This document shows, piece by piece, positions 8,961 to 17,287 of a stretch of DNA of 33,771 bases. The notes under the pieces are model-generated. The model made no database searches. It worked only from the letters and a program-made list of their open reading frames with translations, and had not been told where the DNA came from. The stretch's first letter is position 1; every line of letters starts with the position of its first letter. The translations under genes and the position numbers were made by a program. This DNA comes from an uncultured Akkermansia sp. Its GTDB lineage: Bacteria; Verrucomicrobiota; Verrucomicrobiia; Verrucomicrobiales; Akkermansiaceae. The DNA lies in assembly GCA_904501975.1 (NCBI GenBank), contig CAJGCZ010000027.1:1-33771 (forward strand). The letters run 5' to 3'.

Positions 8961-11900
8961 CCTGTCGCGTGAGAGTTAACATAGCCAGCACTTCAAAATC
9001 ATCCACACCACGCGTTTTGCCGCCCTTGGCAATGGTGGTGCCACCGGGTGTGAAAATACTAGCGGCCTGAGATTCCTCCGCCTGCCCGGTAATGGAGCGC
9101 ACAGCGGCGGAGAGTAAATCCGTGTAGCGATTCATCTTGCGAGCGTTATCCGTCTGCTGCATATACTGAGCCTCAGCCTCCGGCACAACTTTCTCGTGAG
9201 GCATAGCGAGGGATTTGAGCATATCCAGACACTTCTTGACGTGCGTGTAGCTGTGTGTCACGGTGCCGTCCTCCGCCACATGTAGCAGGAAATAAGGCAT
9301 GAAGGGGTATTGGCGGGAAGCCATGGCCAAGGACGTATGCGAACACAGCAGGAAGAACGCCCCGGCAGGAATATCTGTATGGGTGACATCCAGCGTAGCG
9401 GTAAAATAAGACGGCAGCTGTTCAATGAGCTTGCGGTGTTTCTTACGGAAGTTGGCAAAATCCGCGCGGTACTGGTGCATGCTCAGGTCGGAGATGGCGC
9501 AATTTTGGTCGATGGAGTCAATATCCAACTTGCCGGAGCGCAGGGATTTGAGCTGCTTATCGCGGAAGTCGGCATCTGTAGCAGAGATTTTGAGGAAGGT
9601 CATGCGCCCGAGCACACGGCGCTCTAGGTTGATGTAGGCATCCAAATCCGGCATGGGCCAGATATTGACCAGCTGAATCTGCTTGTTGGGGCTGCCGATA
9701 CGGTCGATACGGCCGAATCGCTGAATGATACGCACCGGGTTCCAATGAATATCGTAGTTGATGAGATAATCGCAGCCTTGTAGGTTCTGCCCTTCGGAGA
9801 TACAGTCGGTTGCAATCAGGATGTCGATTTCGCGCCCGCCGGTAGATTCAGCCTCAAAGCCTTTTTTAGATTTGGGGGAGAAAGCTGCCAGCAGGTCCTC
9901 TTGACGCTTTTTCACGCCATCCAAGTTCGTGTCTCGCTTGCTGCCGGAAAGCAAGGCAGTATATACGCCGTATTGTGAAAGTAGTTCTTCATTGAGAGCA
10001 TCAAACAGGTATTGCGCTGTATCGGCAAAAGCAGTGAAGATGATGATTTTGTGATTGGGGCGGCCATCCACCATGTTGAGGGGCAGCTGCATTTTCTCGC
10101 GGATAAGGCTGCGCAGCAGGCCCAGCTTGGCATCATTCTCCGGTGAGGCATTGCCGCAAAGCGCTTTTACTTCTCGCAGGACCTTCAGGTCTGCGGCAAT
10201 ATCGTTGCGCCAGCGGTCACGCTGAATATGCCTTAAATCAACCTTGATGCGCTGGCCAATGACGGTGGAGAATTCTTCCACGTCTTCATCATCCAAATCC
10301 TCCTCGGCAGCGGCGAGCAGAAAGTCCTGATTTTCTCTGTACAAATCCAACTTGGCCAGCAGGTCCTCGGCGGTGGCTATCTGTTTGGAGAGGGTGAGAT
10401 CGAACGAACAGACGGAACTCTCCATGCGCTTGAGGAGGTTCATCATCATGAGTGCGGAAAGACTGTTTTCTCGGTCTGCTTGTTTGAAGGTACGGTTGCC
10501 TTCTATCTGCTGGTCGTATCCGGCATACACCTCTTTGTATTCCTCGTGCAGGTACTCAATCGGTCGATAGGAAGCCATGTTGAGTTGAGCCAACAGGTCA
10601 TTGATTTCCTCCACCGGCAGCACGATGCCGTGCTGTGCTTCTGCGTAGGTATTGCGCACGGGGAGCTGTTCCGGGAAGAGATTAACCCCCTCAGCATCAT
10701 GTGGGTACCATGTTTTGATGTGTTTGCGGGAGCGTCCTATGGTCAGCAGGTTGAGCAGTTGGAAATAGTCCAGTCCCAGAGAATCGAGAAGATTCTGCGA
10801 GGTGCGTTCTTCCTCCGGCAAGTGGGTCCAGTTGGTGAAGGTCGCTTGCGCCATGCGCGTGGTATTGCTGATGCTTTCAATACCCTGTTCATGCAGGAAA
10901 TCATCCTTATCTCCGGAAATCAGCAGAATCTGGTTGCGCAGGTCACTGGCTTTATTGTTGACCGGAGTAGCGGAAAGGAGCAGGATTTTTGTCTTGATAC
11001 CGGCCTGTACAACCTTGCGCATCAAGAAATCGTAGCGAGAGGTTGTTTTGTCCGCCTTGGTGGAGCGATTGCGGAAATTGTGGGATTCATCTATGACCAC
11101 AAGGTCGTAATTACCCCATTCCACCGTGTCCAGAGCTCGCCCGTGGCTCATGCCACCGGAACGGCCCAAATCTGTATGGTGGAATAAGTCGTAATAAAAA
11201 GGTTGCTCTGCAAACTCATTGAATTTGCTGTTGTAGCGGTAGGCGTCCCAGTTCTCGCGTAAACGCTTGGGACAAAGTACCAGCACCTTCTTGTTCATGA
11301 GCTGGTAATAACGGATGACAGCAAGAGCCTCGTATGTTTTACCTAAGCCAACACTATCCGCCAGAATGCAGCCGCCGAAACGCTCCAGCATCTCCAGCAG
11401 ACTCTCTACGCCATCTCGCTGGTAAGAGAACAGCTTTTTCCAGATGAGAGAATCATAGAAGCCTGTTTCGCCTTGGATGTAATCCTTAGGAAGTTTGGCA
11501 TTATCCAGCAGCTTGTAGCAGGACTTATAGTATACCCAAGCTGCGGGGTGCGTCTGCGATAGGAAATTCAGTTTTTCTCCGACCACAGAAGAAGCTGTGG
11601 CTGAGTTCCAAGCAGAGTTGAACATGCCTTTAATAGACTGGCATTGCATGGGGAACATCGGTACACAGCCGGAAAAGCCGTCTATATTCGGCAACAGGCC
11701 AAAGCCCCGGGCATTAAATGAGCAGCCACCCATTAATCCGCCCGTTATGATGTCCTCGTTGAAGAATACCATACTTTCCATGTGTACCCCCGTGCAACGA
11801 ATATCAGCCTTCCCTGACTGAATCCAGTTGCAACAATCACGAGCCCATGACTGAGTTAAAAGCGTATTATGAAGAGATCTCTCTTCTTCTGCATTGAGTA

Positions 11901-12066
11901 TTCCCCAGTCCTCCAAGGCAGATTCCGGCATCACGATTCGCCATGTAGCATCAACAAGTTGTTTCGGCAAATAGGCATACGCAGCCAGTGTAAACGCCCC
12001 CGTAGCGGAATCCACACGAGTAGTACCGCTGATATCAGTCTGTGAGAAAATACTTGTTGTTACCAT
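8953..12066 (-). CDS. SNF2-type helicase with PLD-like N-terminus
   Basis: A 1037-residue superfamily 2 helicase or translocase. The N-terminal 140 residues resemble a phospholipase D-like nuclease domain (ATGAFTLAAY near 21; HMESMVFF near 95; CSFNARGFGLLPNID near 115-129), but the HxK catalytic lysine is replaced, so that part may be inactive. The helicase core follows: Q-motif-like FSYQRDGV (213-220), Walker A DSVGLGKT (237-244), motif II DESH (326-329), motif III SATPVNN (about 365-371), and C-terminal motifs in ATDCISEGQNLQG and QRFGRIDRIGS. This is the type found next to DUF4391 and type III genes, and it is related to DISARM-type helicases. It is the first gene of the tight operon. In defence it could move along DNA or clear the restriction complex; that role is inferred. 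Confidence 0.88.
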   Translation of the reverse strand: MVTTSIFSQTDISGTTRVDSATGAFTLAAYAYLPKQLVDATWRIVMPESALEDWGILNAEEERSLHNTLLTQSWARDCCNWIQSGKADIRCTGVHMESMVFFNEDIITGGLMGGCSFNARGFGLLPNIDGFSGCVPMFPMQCQSIKGMFNSAWNSATASSVVGEKLNFLSQTHPAAWVYYKSCYKLLDNAKLPKDYIQGETGFYDSLIWKKLFSYQRDGVESLLEMLERFGGCILADSVGLGKTYEALAVIRYYQLMNKKVLVLCPKRLRENWDAYRYNSKFNEFAEQPFYYDLFHHTDLGRSGGMSHGRALDTVEWGNYDLVVIDESHNFRNRSTKADKTTSRYDFLMRKVVQAGIKTKILLLSATPVNNKASDLRNQILLISGDKDDFLHEQGIESISNTTRMAQATFTNWTHLPEEERTSQNLLDSLGLDYFQLLNLLTIGRSRKHIKTWYPHDAEGVNLFPEQLPVRNTYAEAQHGIVLPVEEINDLLAQLNMASYRPIEYLHEEYKEVYAGYDQQIEGNRTFKQADRENSLSALMMMNLLKRMESSVCSFDLTLSKQIATAEDLLAKLDLYRENQDFLLAAAEEDLDDEDVEEFSTVIGQRIKVDLRHIQRDRWRNDIAADLKVLREVKALCGNASPENDAKLGLLRSLIREKMQLPLNMVDGRPNHKIIIFTAFADTAQYLFDALNEELLSQYGVYTALLSGSKRDTNLDGVKKRQEDLLAAFSPKSKKGFEAESTGGREIDILIATDCISEGQNLQGCDYLINYDIHWNPVRIIQRFGRIDRIGSPNKQIQLVNIWPMPDLDAYINLERRVLGRMTFLKISATDADFRDKQLKSLRSGKLDIDSIDQNCAISDLSMHQYRADFANFRKKHRKLIEQLPSYFTATLDVTHTDIPAGAFFLLCSHTSLAMASRQYPFMPYFLLHVAEDGTVTHSYTHVKKCLDMLKSLAMPHEKVVPEAEAQYMQQTDNARKMNRYTDLLSAAVRSITGQAEESQAASIFTPGGTTIAKGGKTRGVDDFEVLAMLTLTRQDG

Positions 12067-12109
12067 TGTATGCTAAAACCGAGCACAGAAAGGCTCTGAA
12101 CTCCAGCAA

Positions 12110-12137
12110 ATTCTACCATTTTTTGGCATTTTTGCAA
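12110..12137 (-). promoter_or_regulatory. Possible promoter of the defence operon
   Basis: Upstream of the helicase ATG (12066) the minus strand has TTGCAA (12132-12137), a 16-base spacer and TAGAAT (12110-12115). This would give a leader of about 37 bases. It is the best match in the 122-base gap, but neither box is perfect and the region is A+T-rich. Confidence 0.3.
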
Positions 12138-12188
12138 GAAATTATCGAATTTTTCGCGCTTTTGTAGCGGTTCAACGAATATGCCTCT

Positions 12189-12533
12189 TTATTCCGGTCT
12201 CAAAGCGTTAATCAATACATCCAGCATGCCATTGGGGGAAATATCGCCCACCCATATCTCCTGAGCCTGCCGTAGCAGATATTCATTGCACCAAGTTGCT
12301 ACTTTTTTATTCAGCGTAGAGCCACTCGGCTGAGGAGAAATAAACAATAATCGGCGCTCAGCCAAGGCAAGTTGCAGCTCCAGGGATAACTCTTGCGCAA
12401 GGGGTATGCCCTGCGGGCATACGTGAATAATACTCTGTTTCTTCATCAAGGCGCGGTGCAACACCACCCGCTCTTGTTTGCTGGTAAACGTAGATATCAA
12501 TACAGGGTCTTGTCCATGCGGGACTCCCGCCAC
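12189..12533 (-). CDS. DprA-like Rossmannoid protein, probably N-terminally truncated
   Basis: A 114-residue frame starting with GTG directly after an in-frame stop. The sequence (VLISTFTSKQERVV, then SIIHVCPQGIP, then ERRLLFISPQPSGS, then EIWVGDISPNGMLDVL) resembles the C-terminal half of DprA/SMF-like or SLOG-type Rossmann proteins that carry a conserved ISGFHSP-like segment. Relatives that I recall have an extra N-terminal half of about 100 residues, which is absent here. The 130 bases upstream show no continuation in another frame. It may therefore be a decayed gene or a short stand-alone domain. It sits at the promoter-proximal edge of the defence island, 122 bases before the helicase. 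SLOG domains bind nucleotide-like ligands and are common in such islands. No function can be assigned safely. Confidence 0.5.
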   Translation of the reverse strand: MAGVPHGQDPVLISTFTSKQERVVLHRALMKKQSIIHVCPQGIPLAQELSLELQLALAERRLLFISPQPSGSTLNKKVATWCNEYLLRQAQEIWVGDISPNGMLDVLINALRPE

Positions 12534-12595
12534 TTAATACTAATTTAACGATGCATGTTTTTCAAGTCTAAAATGATATACGTATGCATAGCAAT

Positions 12596-12628
12596 CTCCC
12601 CCGAGCTTCGCGGGGAAACTCGGGGGAG
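12596..12628 (-). terminator. Hairpin after pssA, possible terminator
   Basis: A perfect 10-bp inverted repeat (CTCCCCCGAG at 12596-12605 and its complement at 12619-12628) with a 13-base loop lies 39 bases downstream of the pssA stop codon. No run of U follows on either strand, so it is not a classical intrinsic terminator. It could stabilise the 3' end or stop transcription with Rho. Confidence 0.5.
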
Positions 12629-12666
12629 GTAAAAGCAAATGTGGTTGCGTGGGGCCGCGCGGGGGC

Positions 12667-13515
12667 TTAGCTCTGCGGGGTGTCTTCGTCGTCCTCGCTG
12701 TCGTCGACCTCAATGATGCGGCGGAGGCGGCGGGTGAGGAAGGGACGCACGACTAGGCCGTAGCCCAGGTAGCAGAGGAAGATGATGGCGGGGGCAATCC
12801 AGGGGAGGCAGACAAAGGCGCAAACGGCTGCTACCAACAGGAGGATGGCGGTGACGGTGCCTCGCTTCTCGAAGTTCACGTGCTTAAAGCTGGGGTAAAT
12901 CACGCGGCTCATCATGAGGAGGGAAACGATGGCCATCATGCCGGCCATGGTGTAGAGCCAGGGGGTGGCAATCACCAAGTTGTGGTGGGTGGTTACATCT
13001 ATCACCAAGTACATGGTGCTTACTACGGCACCGGCGGCCATGGGCACCGGCAGGCCTACAAAGTCCATGCTCTGGTTGGGTTTCTTGGGCTCGGCGGCCA
13101 TGCAGTTAAAGCGTGCCAGGCGCAGGGAGGCGCACAGCAGGTAGAGCACGGCTATGCCCATGCCAAAGACGTCCGGCAGGTCGAAGAGCACGGCACGGGC
13201 CAGCAACATGGCCGGGGCTATGCCGAAGGAGACGACGTCGGCAATGGAGTCGAACTCGCGGCCGAAGGGGCCGTCTGCCTTGCACATGCGGGCTACGCGG
13301 CCATCCAACAGGTCAAAAATGCAGGCTGCAAAGATGAGGTAGGTGGCTTGCTGGTAGTAGTCGAATGCCTGGGGGGAGCCATCCACAAAGGCCATGCCTT
13401 TGAAGATGGTGAGAATGGCAAAGAAACCGCAGAGCAGATTGCCGGCTGTAAGCATGTTGGGCAACAGCGGAATCTTGGGTTCATCCGGGTATACCGGCGG
13501 TTGGTGTTTTGACAT
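12667..13515 (-). CDS. pssA: CDP-diacylglycerol-serine O-phosphatidyltransferase
   Basis: A 282-residue integral membrane enzyme that joins CDP-diacylglycerol and L-serine to make phosphatidylserine, the precursor of phosphatidylethanolamine. The CDP-alcohol phosphotransferase signature D-G-x2-A-R-x8-G-x3-D-x3-D is complete in the segment beginning DGRVARMCKADGPFG. Several hydrophobic segments follow (for example AMLLARAVLFDL, TAILLLVAAVCAFVCL). The C-terminus is unusually acidic (DDSEDDEDTPQS). The chosen start is the ATG at 13515 (MSKHQPPVYPDEP). A longer frame reaches 13674, but the extra residues are Arg/Pro-rich, overlap alaS and do not look conserved. It follows alaS by 52 bases and is probably co-transcribed with it. 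Confidence 0.92.
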   Translation of the reverse strand: MSKHQPPVYPDEPKIPLLPNMLTAGNLLCGFFAILTIFKGMAFVDGSPQAFDYYQQATYLIFAACIFDLLDGRVARMCKADGPFGREFDSIADVVSFGIAPAMLLARAVLFDLPDVFGMGIAVLYLLCASLRLARFNCMAAEPKKPNQSMDFVGLPVPMAAGAVVSTMYLVIDVTTHHNLVIATPWLYTMAGMMAIVSLLMMSRVIYPSFKHVNFEKRGTVTAILLLVAAVCAFVCLPWIAPAIIFLCYLGYGLVVRPFLTRRLRRIIEVDDSEDDEDTPQS

Positions 13516-13567
13516 ATTCAGTAGGTGATGTTTGGTTAAAGCGTTTTGAGAGAGTGTGAGGGATACA

Positions 13568-16378
13568 TCACGCCAGCTGCTTGCGGGCCTCTGCCACAAG
13601 GGTGTCCTTGGCAGCAAGGTCTTTGCCGGAGCCGCGGGCCATATCGGCCTTGCCACCGCCCTTGCCGCCCACAATCGGGGCCAGCGTGCGAATCAAGTCC
13701 CCGGCCTTGAGGCCGGCAGCCTGGGCGGTTTCACCACAGTAGGCGCCCAGGGAAAGAGTGGAGCCGTCGTCTACCACCAAGAAGGCGGCGGCGGCAAAGT
13801 GGCGCTTGCGCAGGCCGTTGAAGAGCTCTGTGAGCAAGTCGTTGCCACCCTCTGCACAAAGTACAATGTTGCCCTCGCCGAGCTGCTCTGCCAGCATGGC
13901 ATCTGCCTGAGAGGCGGCGGCGGCGCTCAGGGCCTTCTTGAGGCGCTTGTCGGCCTCCAGTGCGGCTTCCTTGAGGCGGTCGCAATAGGCGTTGTACTCG
14001 TCGAGCAAGGCGTTGATAACGCGGATTTCGCGTGCTTGCAGGGCCTTTTGGGCCGGGTGTGAATCGTTGGCGGGCACAGCAACGGTGGGTTGGCCCAGTT
14101 TCTCGAGCTTGCTGTTGGCGAGGGAGAGTTTCTCGAGCATTTCCTTGCACTCGGGCAAGCGGGTTTCCACCATGTCTTTTACCACGGCGTAGCCGGCAGC
14201 ACCCACGGCGGCCTCAATACGGCGCACGCCGCTGGCAATGGCGCCCTCGCTGCGTATCTTGAAGAATTTGATTTGGCCTGTGGTGGCAGCGTGTGTGCCG
14301 CCGCACAGCTCCATGGATACACCGTTAAAGCCGTCCTCTTGGCCACCTACCTGCACAAGGCGCACGATGTCGCCGTACTTGTCGCCGAAGAACTGGCAGA
14401 TTTCCGGGTGCTTCTTAATCTCCGTCATGGGGTATTCTTTGGCTACCACGGGCAAATCCTCCTCAATCCACTGGTTGACGAGCTCTTCCACGCGGCGGAG
14501 GTCGTCCTTAGAGATTGCGGCGCTGTTTACGTCGAAGCGCAGGCGGTCGGCATCCACCAAGGAGCCCTGCTGGGCAATATCCTCGCTCACCAAGGCGCGC
14601 AAGGCTTTGTGCAGCAAGTGAGTGGCGCTGTGGTGAGATTCCAGAGCACGGCGGCGGTCGGTGTCCAAAGCCAGCTGCACGGTATCACCCACGGCGGGGG
14701 CTACGCCATCTGCCACGGCAATGAGGTGGGCGCGGGCTTGGCCTACCTGCTGCACGCCCAGCACGGGGGCGCTATCGCCACCGAGGGAGAGGGTGCCGCC
14801 ATCGCTGAGCTGGCCGCCCATTTCTGCATAGAACGGGGTTTTATCTGTAATGACAAAGAGCATGCCCTCTGCCTCGTGCACCTCTGTTACGGTGGCGGTG
14901 GTGGCATCCTCTGTGTAGCCGGTAAATTCTGTTACCTTCTCGGTCTTAAGGTCGAGGGCACGCACCACCTGCTTCTTTTGGGCGGCTTTGGCGCGCTGGC
15001 GCTGCTCTTCCATCAGGGTTTCAAAGCGCTCGGTGTCCACGCTCAGGCCACGCTCGCGGGCCATGAGGGCGGTGAGGTCGATGGGGAAGCCGTAGGTATC
15101 GTACAGCTTGAAGGCGAAATCGCCGGAGACGGTGCCGGTGGCGGCTACTTCTTTATCAAAGAGCTCGAGGCCGCGGTCCAGCGTTTCGTTGAAGCTGGTT
15201 TCCTCGCGCAGCAGCACGTCTTTGATGGTGGCAGAGCGGCCGATGATTTCCGGGAAGACGCGGCCCATTTCTGCAGCCAAGGTGTCTACCAATTGAGAGA
15301 GGAAGGGTTTCTCCAGCCCAAGGGTGCGGCCATAGCGCACGGCGCGGCGCAGAATGCGGCGCAGCACATAGTTGCGGCCATTGTTGCCGGGCAAAATGCC
15401 GTCTGCAATGGAGAAGCTGAGGGTGCGGATGTGGTCTGCAATGACGCGGAAGGCGATGCTCTCCTTGAGCACGGCTTTGTTCTCCTCGGTAGCGTCCTGC
15501 GGGTAAATGTCCACATAGGTGCGGCCGGAGATTTCCTCAATCTTGCGGAAGATGGGGCGGAAGACGTCTGTGCTGTAGTTGGAGACGCGGCGGGAGAAAT
15601 CCGTGAAGCCGTTGGTGCACTGCATCATGGCGCAGGCACGCTCAAAGCCCATGCCGGTATCTACGTGGCAGGCGGGCAGGTTGCGGAAGGTGCCGTCGCT
15701 CTCGGCATTGTACTGAATGAACACGAGGTTCCAAATTTCAATGCACTTGTCGCTGTCTTTGTTCACCAAGCTGCCCTCGGTTTTGCCTTCGGGGGTGAGG
15801 TCCACATGCAGCTCGGAGCACGGGCCGCAGGGGCCGGTTTCGCCCATCATCCAGAAGTTATCTTTTACGCCGCCGTTCACAATGTGCACTTTGGGGTCCA
15901 GGCCCTTAGCGGCGAAGAGGGGGGCCCAGGTGTCCCAAGCCTCTTGGTCGAACTCGCCGGGGTCGCCCTTGGATTTGTCCGGGCAATACACGGTGGCATA
16001 CAGGCGCTCTGCGGGGAAACCCCAGCGCTCTACCACCAGCTCCCAAGCCCAGGCGATGGCCTCTTTCTTGAAGTAGTCGCCAAAGGACCAGTTGCCCAGC
16101 ATCTCGAACATGGTGTGGTGGTAGCTGTCTTGGCCCACATCCTCCAAGTCGTTATGCTTGCCGCCGGCGCGAATGCACTTCTGCGTATCGGTGGCGCGGG
16201 CAGGCTTCCACGGGGGAGTCCATACGCCCAGGAAGTAGGGCACAAACTGGTTCATACCGGCGTTGGTAAACAGCAGGCCGGGGCTCTGCGGCATGAGGGA
16301 GGCGGAAGGCACAACGGCGTGCTGCTTCTCGTGGAAAAAGTCCAGGAAGCTCTGGCGAATCTGCGCGGCGGTCATCAT
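13568..16378 (-). CDS. alaS: Alanyl-tRNA synthetase
   Basis: A 936-residue class II aminoacyl-tRNA synthetase that charges tRNA-Ala. The N-terminal catalytic domain shows KQHAVVPSASL, the CIRAGGKHNDLEDVG stretch and TGPCGPCSELH. The tRNA-recognition region has GNNGRNYVLRRILRRA. The editing domain has the zinc-binding HHSATHLLH motif and the later C-x3-H pair in CGGTHAATTG, so mischarged Ser or Gly tRNA can be cleared. The C-terminal DHHA1-like domain ends the protein. It is about 60 residues longer than the E. coli enzyme, as in many Bacteroidota and Verrucomicrobiota. Two ATGs lie side by side at 16378 and 16375; the first is given. It leads an operon with pssA. Confidence 0.97.
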   Translation of the reverse strand: MMTAAQIRQSFLDFFHEKQHAVVPSASLMPQSPGLLFTNAGMNQFVPYFLGVWTPPWKPARATDTQKCIRAGGKHNDLEDVGQDSYHHTMFEMLGNWSFGDYFKKEAIAWAWELVVERWGFPAERLYATVYCPDKSKGDPGEFDQEAWDTWAPLFAAKGLDPKVHIVNGGVKDNFWMMGETGPCGPCSELHVDLTPEGKTEGSLVNKDSDKCIEIWNLVFIQYNAESDGTFRNLPACHVDTGMGFERACAMMQCTNGFTDFSRRVSNYSTDVFRPIFRKIEEISGRTYVDIYPQDATEENKAVLKESIAFRVIADHIRTLSFSIADGILPGNNGRNYVLRRILRRAVRYGRTLGLEKPFLSQLVDTLAAEMGRVFPEIIGRSATIKDVLLREETSFNETLDRGLELFDKEVAATGTVSGDFAFKLYDTYGFPIDLTALMARERGLSVDTERFETLMEEQRQRAKAAQKKQVVRALDLKTEKVTEFTGYTEDATTATVTEVHEAEGMLFVITDKTPFYAEMGGQLSDGGTLSLGGDSAPVLGVQQVGQARAHLIAVADGVAPAVGDTVQLALDTDRRRALESHHSATHLLHKALRALVSEDIAQQGSLVDADRLRFDVNSAAISKDDLRRVEELVNQWIEEDLPVVAKEYPMTEIKKHPEICQFFGDKYGDIVRLVQVGGQEDGFNGVSMELCGGTHAATTGQIKFFKIRSEGAIASGVRRIEAAVGAAGYAVVKDMVETRLPECKEMLEKLSLANSKLEKLGQPTVAVPANDSHPAQKALQAREIRVINALLDEYNAYCDRLKEAALEADKRLKKALSAAAASQADAMLAEQLGEGNIVLCAEGGNDLLTELFNGLRKRHFAAAAFLVVDDGSTLSLGAYCGETAQAAGLKAGDLIRTLAPIVGGKGGGKADMARGSGKDLAAKDTLVAEARKQLA

Positions 16379-16422
16379 ATCAACGTGTCAGATGTTGTTA
16401 GAGAAAATTATCGTATACGCAT

Positions 16423-16451
16423 AGCATACACTCCTTCCCCCCGCGTGTAAA
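16423..16451 (-). promoter_or_regulatory. Possible alaS promoter
   Basis: The minus strand carries TTTACA (16446-16451), a 17-base spacer and TATGCT (16423-16428), 44 bases upstream of the alaS start. Spacing is ideal but both boxes deviate from consensus. Confidence 0.35.
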
Positions 16452-16485
16452 GCAAAAACACGGTGTGTTAGAACAATTAAGGAGG

Positions 16486-16514
16486 TTTGATTTTGGATTT
16501 TTGATGTTTGATTT
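16486..16514. repeat. Degenerate T-rich heptad-like repeat
   Basis: A run of TTGATTT/TTGGATT-like units lies in the alaS upstream spacer. Similar runs occur at 29021-29056 and, on the other strand, at 33453-33490, always between genes. Confidence 0.5.
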
Positions 16515-16591
16515 GGGGGGTGGAAAGCGCTAAAAACACGAAAATGAAAGCTGATAGCCTTGCTAGGTGAAAACAAGCAACGCTTTCGTCT

Positions 16592-17266
16592 TCACTTTTG
16601 CAGGGGGGCCATCTCCTCCAACACGCGGAGGCATGCGCGGTGGGTGTCATATTGCGGATACAGCAAATCGCGCAAGCTGCGGCCTTCTTGGTTCGTGGTG
16701 TGCACATCTGCCCCGGCGGCTATCAACAGGCGCATAACCTCTGCATTGGTAAAGAAGGTTGCCATATACAGCGGGGTGCAGCCATGGCAGTTGCGCACAT
16801 CGGGGTGAGCGCCGGCTGCCAGCAACAGGCGCACGCAGTGCGGGCGACCACAAATGGCATGGTAATGCAGCGGGGTAGAGCCACGCTTATCGCGCGCATT
16901 GACGCGGGCGCCATAGTCCAGCGCCGTCTGCAAGCGCTCTACGGGCGCACAACAGCGGAACAAAAGCCGTGTAGCCACCTGCTCTTGGTGGGGCGGCGGG
17001 GTAACACTTAACACCCACCGTGCCATCTCGGCACTTTCAGCGTAATCAATTAAGGGGCGGTGTCCATTGTTCACCACCATGCAATCTGCCCCGGCTGCAT
17101 ACAACAACTGAGCCGTGGGTACAGAGCCACTCTGCACGGCCAGCATCAGCGGTGTGCGGCCTTTGCCGTCGCGCACATCCACCGGCACCCCATGCTGCAA
17201 CATGGCCTGCACCCCTGCTCTGTCTCCATGGGCAGCGGCACATAATAATCGGGCTTTGGGAGTCAT
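16592..17266 (-). CDS. Ankyrin-repeat protein
   Basis: A 224-residue protein made almost entirely of ankyrin repeats, with at least four recognisable units of about 33 residues. Examples are DGKGRTPLMLAVQSGSVPTA, DKRGSTPLHYHAICGRPHCV and CHGCTPLYMATFFTNAEVMR, each followed by a LLIAAGAD-type helix end. Ankyrin repeats bind proteins; the partner cannot be read from the sequence. There is no signal peptide, so it is probably cytoplasmic. It follows the DUF4143 ATPase gene by about 20 bases and is probably co-transcribed. A GTG at 17272 is an alternative start; an AAGGA sequence lies 4 bases before that GTG and 10 bases before the ATG used here. Confidence 0.85.
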   Translation of the reverse strand: MTPKARLLCAAAHGDRAGVQAMLQHGVPVDVRDGKGRTPLMLAVQSGSVPTAQLLYAAGADCMVVNNGHRPLIDYAESAEMARWVLSVTPPPHQEQVATRLLFRCCAPVERLQTALDYGARVNARDKRGSTPLHYHAICGRPHCVRLLLAAGAHPDVRNCHGCTPLYMATFFTNAEVMRLLIAAGADVHTTNQEGRSLRDLLYPQYDTHRACLRVLEEMAPLQK

Positions 17267-17287
17267 CGTCACCGGTTCCTTTTCAGG

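Noticed and set aside
13516..13674. Longer pssA start at 13674
   Set aside because: The extra residues overlap alaS, are rich in Arg, Ala and Pro, and are followed by a normal PssA N-terminus at 13515.
14090..16450. A 786-codon open frame opposite alaS
   Set aside because: It is the antisense shadow of a high-G+C gene; its translation is Gly/Ala/His/Val-rich and matches no family.
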